NCBI GenBank assembly: GCA_934454525.1
Contig: CAKSFM010000033.1
Span: 1 to 6,821, forward strand
Direction of reading: 5' to 3'
Length of the DNA: 6,821 bases
DNA from: an uncultured Clostridia bacterium
Lineage (GTDB): Bacteria; Bacillota; Clostridia; UMGS1883
In this document: piece after piece, positions 1 through 4,450 of the stretch
Layout: every line of letters begins with the position of its first letter
Numbering within the stretch: the first letter of the stretch is position 1
Made by a program: the position numbers and the translations under genes
Notes under the pieces: generated by a model
What the model was told of the DNA's origin: nothing
Seen by the model: the letters and a program-made list of their open reading frames with translations, nothing else
The model's database searches: none

Positions 1-152
1 ATGATAAACAGCGCCGTTTTCCGGTCGCCCAGCGTGTCCAGCTCCAGCTCGTCATAGGAGGTGATCTCCCGAAGCTCCTGAATGTCAAAGGGGGCAAGGC
101 GCGCGCCGCAGCTAATTAAAATACTTTTCGCTGTTTTACCGGAAACAATTTG
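1..152 (-). pseudogene. virD4: Internal fragment of a VirD4/TraG-type coupling protein gene, interrupted by the element
   Basis: Read on the minus strand, one open frame gives QIVS-GKTAKSILIS-CGARLAPFDIQELRE and continues to the window edge with a DELELDTLGDRKTALF-like stretch. I recognise this from memory as the middle of the VirD4/TraG type IV coupling ATPase of Tn1549-like clostridial conjugative elements, the inner-membrane pump that links relaxosome and mating channel. There is no start codon in the visible part, and a TGA at 155-153 closes the frame upstream, so this is the 3' side of a broken gene; its remainder lies left of the window. Positions 1-110 are about 61% GC by hand count, against about 27% for 111-200, so the fragment belongs to another replicon context than the genes to its right. 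The natural reading is that the element landed inside an ICE coupling-protein gene. Where host sequence ends is uncertain (see findings). Confidence 0.78.
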
Positions 153-195
153 TCAAGGACTTTTTAATCATTTTCTTGCAAAAACGATAATTTTG
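111..195. other. Left junction of the element (attachment-site region)
   Basis: This AT-rich stretch joins the tnpW stop codon to the GC-rich virD4 fragment. It should hold the left attachment site. TnpX/TndX-type serine recombinases cross over at a GA dinucleotide. One GA lies at 129-128 on the minus strand, inside the conserved coupling-protein peptide, but the right end is not in view, so the crossover cannot be placed. No terminator-like hairpin follows tnpW here. Confidence 0.5.
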
Positions 196-351
196 TTAAT
201 TCTGCTGAATTTCCTGCCGTATCATTCGTTCAATTTTTTCACTCATAGTTTCGGTGGCACTCTTGCTGAAATGTACCTTGACTATGTATGTTGTCTTGCC
301 GATTTTCTTTTTTACTGCCGGAGCAGCGTTTTCTGTTTTTGTTTCAGTCAT
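196..351 (-). CDS. tnpW: TnpW-family transposon-encoded small protein (51 aa)
   Basis: The product is a 51-residue protein with a charged, variable N-terminus, a central KIGKTTYIVKVHFS segment (residues 16-29) and a C-terminal helix with TETMSEKIERMIRQE. This pattern (IGxTTYxVxVHFS followed by an ETMxxKIxRxI helix) is how I recognise the TnpW family, named from the last gene of Tn4451. Its biochemical role is unknown. The start is well supported: GGAGG at 363-359 lies 7 bases before the ATG. The gene is the last one of the element, just before the coupling-protein fragment, the same place tnpW has in Tn4451. It is likely expressed by readthrough from the genes to its right. Its short length means many gene finders would miss it. 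Confidence 0.85.
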   Translation of the reverse strand: MTETKTENAAPAVKKKIGKTTYIVKVHFSKSATETMSEKIERMIRQEIQQN

Positions 352-420
352 TCTAAAACCTCCGTTTCGTTCCTGCCCGTTTCAGACTTTCGCAAGGAAA
401 GGATGATTAGGATAGGATAA

Positions 421-480
421 GATAAGTATTTAATCAGATAAATATTTTATTTATTATATTATTTATATATTAGTTATTTA
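421..480. other. Very AT-rich spacer (about 92% AT) between the Rep-like gene and tnpW
   Basis: Only 5 of 60 bases are G or C. In the frame of the Rep-like gene upstream it holds several stop codons, so it does not code now. It could be the decayed remainder of that gene's tail, or an easily melted stretch beside the hairpin at 485-529. Nothing separates the two from sequence alone. Confidence 0.5.
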
Positions 481-543
481 TTGCGTTGGAAAAACCGATG
501 TCGGAAAATCCAACATCGGTTTTTCCAACATCGGCACTTCCGA
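478..543 (-). pseudogene. Cut-off C-terminal tail of the Rep-like protein, with pentapeptide repeats
   Basis: Directly after the TAG stop of the winged-helix gene (546-544), the same frame stays open for 21 codons to a TAA at 480-478. It encodes SE-VPMLE-KPMLD-FPTSV-FPTQ, a run of five-residue units with proline in second place. Winged-helix proteins of this family in clostridial elements, as I remember them, usually continue into a tail of just such units (for example ENPYT/KPDTE/DFPTT-like) that ends in TQLN. The DNA and protein periodicity both run across the border, so the TAG looks like a nonsense mutation. Recoding or readthrough of the TAG cannot be excluded. Confidence 0.6.
485..529. 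repeat. 17-bp perfect inverted repeat with direct repeats
   Basis: The arms 485-501 and 513-529 are exact reverse complements around an 11-base centre, which itself can pair GGA (503-505) with TCC (509-511). The unit TCCAACATCGG occurs at 509-519 and 524-534, a period of 15, and an inverted copy with one mismatch lies at 495-505. No T-tract follows on either strand, so this is not a standard intrinsic terminator. It overlaps the former coding tail of the Rep-like gene, and the 15-base period equals its five-codon repeat. It could be a by-product of coding repeats, or an iteron/hairpin used by the Rep-like protein. Confidence 0.8.
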
Positions 544-855
544 CTACGGCTCGTCGGCTTTTTGCGGAATTTCAAAAATGACATATTCCATTTCAGCCAT
601 TTTGCCGTTTGACCGCCGTATCTGCCGCCGCTTTACATAACCGGCTTTTTCAAGCTCCCATATCGCCGTTCTGATAGCGTCAATGCTTTCACGGTTGATA
701 TGTGCAAGCCCTTTGAGCGTGTAGTCCCAATTCTCCGGTAAGGACAGCATTTGCGACAACAAGCCTTTTGATTTCAAGGACAGCCGTTTGTCCTTAAAAT
801 GCCTGTTTGACATTGTTGTATAGTTTGCCGTTTTCTCAATTCTGAATATCGCCAT
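544..855 (-). CDS. Winged-helix, Rep-like (replication-initiator N-domain type) protein, 103 aa, truncated tail
   Basis: The N-terminus MAIFRIEKTANYTTMSN and the LSLKSKGLLSQMLSLPENWDYT segment (residues 26-46), followed by LKGLAHI and a recognition-helix region up to LEKAGYVKRR (residues 48-77), are typical of the helix-turn-helix proteins that accompany relaxase genes in clostridial ICEs and IMEs, related to the N-terminal domain of phage and plasmid replication initiators. The start is secure: AAAGGAGGTG at 873-864 lies 8 bases before the ATG. It follows the relaxase gene after 48 bases that hold a small hairpin and T-run. The likely role is DNA binding near an element origin or as a regulator; this is family inference. 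Family members known to me are longer, with a proline-rich repetitive tail, and that tail is still readable beyond the TAG stop (478-543). Confidence 0.8.
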   Translation of the reverse strand: MAIFRIEKTANYTTMSNRHFKDKRLSLKSKGLLSQMLSLPENWDYTLKGLAHINRESIDAIRTAIWELEKAGYVKRRQIRRSNGKMAEMEYVIFEIPQKADEP

Positions 856-880
856 AGCTAAAACACCTCCTTTCAGCGTA

Positions 881-905
881 TAAAAAAATAAGCCCAGATA
901 GGCTC
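881..905 (-). terminator. Small hairpin plus U-run between relaxase and Rep-like genes
   Basis: On the minus strand AGCC (904-901) pairs with GGCT (894-891), extendable by one U-G pair around an AUCU loop, and is followed by TATTTTTTTAT. The stem is short, so it should be a weak terminator that cuts expression of the downstream gene rather than abolishing it. It includes the TGA stop of the relaxase gene. Confidence 0.5.
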
Positions 906-2337
906 ATCTCTCATACTCGATATTTCGTTTTCTTGTGTGCCGCTTTAATACAGTATCAACGCTTTTTTGAATACTCTCGGCAATTTTCAATTCATCACGC
1001 TTTTTATACATTTCGGAATACAACTTGTTTTTCTGCTCCGTCAGCGTTACAATATCCGTTTTCCATTTGCCGACTTCAAGAGTGCTGCCGTTTACATTCT
1101 CTTTGAGATATTTTTCAGCGGCTTCATACAAGGCAATTTCGGTATAATTCCTTATTCGGAACATATCGGCTTTATTACCCGACAGGGAATGATATTGTTT
1201 GTATAACTCTCTGTGCCTGCGGTAAATTTCCGCTTGTTTTACAAGCTCGGCAAGGCTTTTTAATCTGCCCTCGACTTCTTTAAGAGTGATACGGATATTG
1301 TCATATTCATTACGGACAGAATTAACCGTTTCATCAAGCTGCGGAACTGTGAATATCTTATTGTCCTGCAAATATTGTATTTGTTCAGCCAGCTTTTTCG
1401 GGTTGTAAATTCGGTACTGCATATTTACCTTTTGCGGCTTTGACAGCTCCTGCAAAATCTCAATGAGGTTTTGCTCCAGCGGCTGTTTTTCTTTGCGTTT
1501 GAAAATATCTGCAAGCCAATTTTTAAGACTTGCGATTTTCGCCTTAATCTGTGCAAGCAGTTTATTATGTGCCTTGATTTCACGGTTTATATTTGCTCGC
1601 TCGGTGGTAATGCCTTTACGCTCCATTTGAGAAGCCGCAACACCTAAATGAACGGTCGGTATCTGCTCCGTGCCTTGCCGTTCAAAAGAACGGTGGTCTA
1701 TTCGGTCGGCAATGAAATTTTGCTCTAAATACTTGTTTGCAAGCTCCGCCCATTTTGACCGCCATAGTTCCGCCTTGCTCTGCTCGTTCCAGTCAACCGT
1801 ATCAACCTTTTTTGTTTTGAAATTTCCGTTTTTCAGCTTGACACGCTCACCGTTTTTGTCGGTGATGTATTCCTTTTTTGACTTTGCGCCCCATTCGCCG
1901 TTTTCATTAAGCGGTCGCATAGTCAGCATAATGTGGGCGTGTGGGTTTCCGTCTTTTTTATCGTGAATAGCAATGTCCGCACACATTCCGGCAGATACAA
2001 AATTATCCTTGACATATTCCCGTACAAGCTCAATTTGCTGTTCGGGCGGTAATTCTTTTGGTATGGCAAGCTCAATTTCTCTTGCAAGCTGTGAATTTTT
2101 GGACTTCTCGATTTTCTCGACAGAATTCCACAGGGCAGAGCGATTTTGAAAGTCGGGCGGTGCGTGTGAGGGTAACAAAATTTCCGTATGTGCAATTCCG
2201 CTTTTCCTCGTGTAGTCGTGCGTGATACCGTCATAATTGTTTATCAGCTTTTCGCCGCTTCGGTATGCGGCGGCTGCAACTGCTGATTTACCTTTGCCTC
2301 TGCTGATAATTTTTATACTGCAATGATAAATAGCCAT
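904..2337 (-). CDS. mobL: MobA/MobL-family (MOBQ) relaxase, 477 aa
   Basis: This is the transesterase that nicks oriT and stays bound to the 5' end of the transferred strand. The N-terminal 230 residues match the MobA/MobL domain: MAIYHCSIKIISRGKGKSA at the start, the likely catalytic tyrosine Y25 in AAYRSGEK, and the metal-binding motif with H125, H133 and H135 in IHDKKDGNPHAHIM. From about 245 on the protein is charged and helical, with coiled-coil-like stretches to the C-terminus (KRHTRKRNIEYER). The start is fixed by AAAGGAG, 8 bases before the ATG. A leader hairpin with a U-run sits 24 bases upstream. It corresponds in place and type to TnpZ of Tn4451. An IncQ-like oriT core in the same element (3029-3040) is what a MOBQ enzyme would cut. 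There is no helicase or primase domain, unlike RSF1010 MobA. Confidence 0.93.
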   Translation of the reverse strand: MAIYHCSIKIISRGKGKSAVAAAAYRSGEKLINNYDGITHDYTRKSGIAHTEILLPSHAPPDFQNRSALWNSVEKIEKSKNSQLAREIELAIPKELPPEQQIELVREYVKDNFVSAGMCADIAIHDKKDGNPHAHIMLTMRPLNENGEWGAKSKKEYITDKNGERVKLKNGNFKTKKVDTVDWNEQSKAELWRSKWAELANKYLEQNFIADRIDHRSFERQGTEQIPTVHLGVAASQMERKGITTERANINREIKAHNKLLAQIKAKIASLKNWLADIFKRKEKQPLEQNLIEILQELSKPQKVNMQYRIYNPKKLAEQIQYLQDNKIFTVPQLDETVNSVRNEYDNIRITLKEVEGRLKSLAELVKQAEIYRRHRELYKQYHSLSGNKADMFRIRNYTEIALYEAAEKYLKENVNGSTLEVGKWKTDIVTLTEQKNKLYSEMYKKRDELKIAESIQKSVDTVLKRHTRKRNIEYER

Positions 2338-2360
2338 AGTTTTTACTCCTTTCGGGCAAC

Positions 2361-2390
2361 AAAAAAGAGCAACCGTTTTATAGTTGCTCT
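2361..2390 (-). terminator. Intrinsic terminator / attenuator in front of the relaxase gene
   Basis: On the minus strand AGAGCAAC (2390-2383) pairs exactly with GTTGCTCT (2373-2366), extendable by a U-G pair, and is followed by six U residues (2366-2361, the first also pairing). It lies 42 bases after the small membrane-protein gene and 23 bases before the relaxase start, directly ahead of its ribosome site. It may end the upstream message or act as an attenuator for the relaxase. A related hairpin precedes the 95-residue gene (3361-3396), which favours a regulatory role. Confidence 0.8.
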
Positions 2391-2431
2391 GAATTGCGAT
2401 ATTAAATTTTCATTTGGTGATAAAGCGAATG

Positions 2432-2698
2432 CTATTTTCGATTTATCACTCTTAAAATTATCCCCACCAACAATGAACCGATCAACATAGATACAGCCAT
2501 TGCAAGTAAAATTGCATATTTTTCACTACCATATGAGTTTACGGTATTTTCAACAACAAATGCCGCAACAGTCAAAGCGATAGAAATAGCAGTAACCAGC
2601 CACGCTTTGCAATGTTTGCGGAATAAAAAGCGAGCAAGTATGCCAACAAGAAACGGGATAACAAAAATAACAAAATTATTAAAAAGAATTTGTTTCAT
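2432..2698 (-). CDS. Small membrane protein with three predicted helices, 88 aa, function unknown
   Basis: I do not recognise the family. The sequence shows three hydrophobic segments at about residues 5-26, 33-50 and 61-82, with positive residues in the loop RFLFRKHCK (24-31) and at the C-terminus (RVINRK), so it should be an integral membrane protein. AAGGAGG lies 11 bases before the ATG, a slightly long spacing. It has its own promoter (2741-2769) and is followed by a terminator-like hairpin, so it may form a separate transcription unit between oriT and the relaxase gene. Its place inside the mobilization region suggests a link to transfer, for instance with the coupling protein or entry exclusion, but that is only position-based inference. 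Codon use looks like that of its neighbours. Confidence 0.7.
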   Translation of the reverse strand: MKQILFNNFVIFVIPFLVGILARFLFRKHCKAWLVTAISIALTVAAFVVENTVNSYGSEKYAILLAMAVSMLIGSLLVGIILRVINRK

Positions 2699-2740
2699 AG
2701 TATATACGCCCTCCTTAAATTCGTATGTATTGTTTCAATA

Positions 2741-2769
2741 ATTATATCACACATTGCCGATTAAAACAA
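2741..2769 (-). promoter_or_regulatory. Sigma-A promoter with extended -10 for the small membrane protein gene
   Basis: On the minus strand TTGTTT (2769-2764) is followed after 17 bases by TATAAT (2746-2741), and TG one base before the -10 gives an extended -10 element. The 88-residue gene starts 42 bases downstream. A GAAATTTC palindrome (2780-2787) lies just upstream of the -35 box and could be a binding site. If the hairpin at 2361-2390 is passed, this promoter would also serve the relaxase gene. Confidence 0.7.
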
Positions 2770-2812
2770 TGGGGTGATAGAAATTTCTCACTTTTGCACA
2801 ACACATTTTTAT

Positions 2813-2991
2813 ACTTGATATTTTGTGTCAAACTTGTTTTGATATAAAATATCAAGTCAACAAAACAGTTTTCGCAAAAACTGTTTTGACGCTATATGCA
2901 AATTATATTTTGCGTATAGCACAAAGGGGTATGGGGAAATGAGAGTTGCCCCATAATGAAAACAAATGCGGAAATGACGATTTGTTTTCAT
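2813..2991. repeat. Tandem series of five inverted repeats left of oriT
   Basis: In order: 2813-2824 with 2846-2857 (12 bp, exact, 21-base loop); 2861-2872 with 2877-2888 (12 bp, exact, 4-base loop); 2891-2902 with 2909-2920 (12 bp, one U-G on the plus strand, 6-base loop); 2930-2936 with 2949-2955 (7 bp, exact); 2955-2967 with 2980-2992 (13 bp, exact, 12-base loop). There is no gene here. None is followed by a convincing U-run, so they are unlikely to be terminators. They look like structures meant to form in single-stranded DNA or binding sites for relaxosome proteins; either reading is inference. Confidence 0.85.
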
Positions 2992-2993
2992 TG

Positions 2994-3054
2994 GCTCTCG
3001 GCAGAGCGCACACACCTGTTAAGGTGTATAAGTGCGCCCTTGTTAAAACAAGGG
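2994..3054 (+). other. oriT: Origin of transfer (oriT), IncQ/MOBQ type
   Basis: The plus strand carries TAAGTGCGCCCT at 3029-3040, the nick-region core of IncQ plasmids such as RSF1010/R1162. One base upstream of it lies the expected hairpin, ACACCT (3012-3017) and AGGTGT (3022-3027) around GTTA. By analogy with IncQ the nick would fall between G3036 and C3037; this is inference. Further pairs surround the core: GCTCT/AGAGC at 2994-3007, GCGCAC (3006-3011) with GTGCGC (3032-3037), and CCCTTGTT (3037-3044) with AACAAGGG (3047-3054). The site lies between the two mobilization genes. With this polarity the plus strand is transferred, entering with the 95-residue gene and delivering the relaxase gene late. 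Confidence 0.85.
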
Positions 3055-3330
3055 ATTTCCCTCGTTCGCCGTATGCTCCCGAAAATTCTTGATTTTTCCC
3101 TTTGCAAACTCACTTGAAAAAATCTCGATTAAAAGAGCCTGCAACTGCTCATTTGAAAAGTCCTCCGCATTGCTGATTACGCTTTCCAAAATTGCCCCTC
3201 GCTCAATTAGCCGCTTTGTCCGTTTCTTTCGCTCGGCTTGTTTTTGTTCCGATATGAGCCGTTTTTTCTTGTTGGTGAGCTGATTGATTTGCGCCTGTGT
3301 TTTCGCAATTTGTTCGTCAATGTTTTTCAT
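3043..3330 (-). CDS. Small coiled-coil mobilization accessory protein (DUF3847 / TraD-like), 95 aa
   Basis: Residues 1-38 form a heptad-like, lysine- and glutamine-rich helix, followed by a strongly basic segment with KKRTKRLIERGAILES (residues 35-50) and a C-terminal amphipathic helix. The basic motif followed by RGAxLE is what I associate with DUF3847 proteins of Gram-positive elements and with the small TraD proteins next to MOBQ relaxases in Agrobacterium plasmids. The likely role is a relaxosome accessory that binds oriT DNA. AAAGGA lies 8-9 bases before the ATG. The 3' end of the gene runs into the oriT hairpins: its stop codon is inside the CCCTTGTT/AACAAGGG repeat, so gene product and site are physically coupled. 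A leader with a terminator-like hairpin precedes it. It could also be a regulator; it is not the same family as RSF1010 MobC as far as I can tell. Confidence 0.75.
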   Translation of the reverse strand: MKNIDEQIAKTQAQINQLTNKKKRLISEQKQAERKKRTKRLIERGAILESVISNAEDFSNEQLQALLIEIFSSEFAKGKIKNFREHTANEGNPLF

Positions 3331-3360
3331 AAAATCAGTCCTTTCATAAAATTTGTGGTA

Positions 3361-3396
3361 AAGAAAAAGAGTAACCGTTTTTATACGATTACTCTT
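3361..3396 (-). terminator. Intrinsic terminator / attenuator in front of the 95-residue mobilization gene
   Basis: On the minus strand AAGAGTAATCG (3396-3386) pairs with CGGTTACTCTT (3377-3367) over 11 pairs including one U-G, around an 8-base loop, followed by TTTTTCTTT. It lies 73 bases after the MarR-GNAT stop and 30 bases before the 95-residue gene. It can end the MarR-GNAT message or attenuate the mobilization gene. It resembles the hairpin at 2361-2390 in sequence and place. Confidence 0.8.
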
Positions 3397-3402
3397 GTGG
3401 AG

Positions 3403-3438
3403 TTATTTGTTTATATTAAATTTTAATATGGCTTTCAT
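3403..3438 (-). CDS. Possible 11-codon leader peptide ahead of the attenuator
   Basis: An ATG at 3438-3436 opens an 11-codon frame, MKAILKFNINK, that ends 6 bases before the stem of the hairpin at 3361-3396. The place fits a leader peptide that would control the hairpin by ribosome stalling. The upstream sequence has only a weak AAAG as ribosome site, and a frame this short can arise by chance, so the evidence is thin. The frame covers a near-perfect palindrome (3413-3429). Confidence 0.25.
   Translation of the reverse strand: MKAILKFNINK
3413..3429. repeat. AT-only palindrome in the leader of the 95-residue gene
   Basis: ATATTAAA (3413-3420) and TTTAATAT (3422-3429) are exact inverse copies around a single base. 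The 12-base string ATATTAAATTTT found here (3413-3424) recurs exactly in the relaxase leader at 2399-2410, also just upstream of a terminator-like hairpin. It may be a protein-binding site or part of a shared leader module. Confidence 0.6.
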
Positions 3439-3468
3439 CAGGGTTTCTTTGATTTATTGTACGGACAC

Positions 3469-4398
3469 TTATAATTGCATTTCATATTCAAGTTCTAATA
3501 AACTGTCTTTCCACGAATGATTTTCTTTTTGGGAAACCTTAACAAAACCCGCTCGTGTATATAGAAAAATTGCAGCGTCAAGGTCATTCGTAGTATCAAG
3601 ATAAACAGATTGAAACTCTTTTTCACGGCAGAAAGCAAGTGCACTGTTCAATAAATGTTTTCCAAGACCAATGCCACGGTAGTTCGGGTGCAACAAAAAC
3701 CATCTGAGCTGTGCTCTTTTCCCTCTGGCAATGACACCAATACAACCAATAATTTCATTGTTGTGTTCCGCCACCCACAGCCTATCATAATCCGGATTAT
3801 AATTGAGCAGAAATTCATAAAAAGATTGTGCAACATACGCTTCAAAAGCAGTTGTATAATTGTATTCTTCTTTATAAATCCAACCGTGCATATGTATGAT
3901 ATAGCCCGCATCACCCGGGCGAATATCATTACGAATTGTTATATCGCTCAGTTTGACTTTTTCCTGTGTGTCCAAAATACTTTGTATTGATGTCATATCT
4001 TTTACCAAACGTTCTTGATTGATGACAGTCAATGGTGCAATCAAATCACAAATTTGCTTATCAGAATGAGTGTTTAATTCTTTCATCTTTTTTTGTCCTT
4101 CCGGTGTAACCTTCAAGATAAATGCCCGTCCATCCTCGGGTGAGCGCTCCTTTGTTATCATACCATATTTTTCAAACTGCTTAATTATACGGCTTAAATA
4201 GCCGGAGTCCATACTGAGTGTATCAGTCAGCATTTTTGATGTGCAACCACTATTTTTTTCTATTTCATGTAATACCCGCACCTCTGCCAATGAAAAATTA
4301 CTGTCTAAAAAGTGATTTCCCAAGAGACCTAGGATATTCGTGTAAAAACGGTTAAATTTTCTGATGGTTGCAATTCGGTTTTTTAATTCATAGTTCAT
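3469..4398 (-). CDS. MarR-type regulator fused to a GNAT N-acetyltransferase, 309 aa
   Basis: Residues 1-150 are a MarR-type winged helix. The helix-turn-helix is around TSKMLTDTLSMDSGYLSRII (53-72) and the wing around ERSPEDGRAFILKVTPEG (84-101). Residues 152-309 are a GNAT domain with the acetyl-CoA loop RGIGLGKH (241-248) after the strand LRWFLLHP, and the closing motif AAIFLYTRAGF (275-285). Such two-domain proteins are a known architecture. The first part should bind DNA as a dimer, often its own promoter, and the second should acetylate an amine on an unknown small molecule or protein. The full length is typical, with no damage seen. GAAAGGAA lies about 10 bases before the ATG. The gene has its own promoter with overlapping inverted repeats (4422-4483), so self-repression is likely. 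No transfer role is evident; it is probably cargo. Confidence 0.92.
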   Translation of the reverse strand: MNYELKNRIATIRKFNRFYTNILGLLGNHFLDSNFSLAEVRVLHEIEKNSGCTSKMLTDTLSMDSGYLSRIIKQFEKYGMITKERSPEDGRAFILKVTPEGQKKMKELNTHSDKQICDLIAPLTVINQERLVKDMTSIQSILDTQEKVKLSDITIRNDIRPGDAGYIIHMHGWIYKEEYNYTTAFEAYVAQSFYEFLLNYNPDYDRLWVAEHNNEIIGCIGVIARGKRAQLRWFLLHPNYRGIGLGKHLLNSALAFCREKEFQSVYLDTTNDLDAAIFLYTRAGFVKVSQKENHSWKDSLLELEYEMQL

Positions 4399-4421
4399 AA
4401 TATATCATTCCTTTCAAGAAT

Positions 4422-4450
4422 ATCATATCACATTTATTTGCTTTTGTCAA
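4422..4450 (-). promoter_or_regulatory. Near-consensus sigma-A promoter of the MarR-GNAT gene
   Basis: On the minus strand TTGACA (4450-4445) and TATGAT (4427-4422) are separated by exactly 17 bases. The -10 differs from consensus at one position, and a TG one base before it (4430-4429) adds an extended -10. The gene starts 23 bases beyond the -10 box, leaving a short leader with the ribosome site. This is the best promoter in the window. Confidence 0.85.

Noticed and set aside
82..420. Plus-strand open frame of 112 codons
   Set aside because: It runs antisense over tnpW and across the virD4 junction, has no ribosome site, and gives a low-complexity hydrophobic product typical of a shadow frame.
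485..529. Intrinsic terminator for the Rep-like gene
   Set aside because: The stem is strong, but no U-run follows on either strand; it was kept as an inverted repeat only.
1923..2234. Minus-strand frame of 103 codons inside the relaxase region
   Set aside because: It lies in another frame of the well-supported MobA/MobL gene; the product has no recognisable pattern.
2813..2992. CRISPR-like array
   Set aside because: The repeats are different palindromes, not copies of one direct repeat with spacers.
3648..3990. Frames on both strands within the MarR-GNAT gene
   Set aside because: They are shadows of an intact two-domain gene with clear motifs in the chosen frame.
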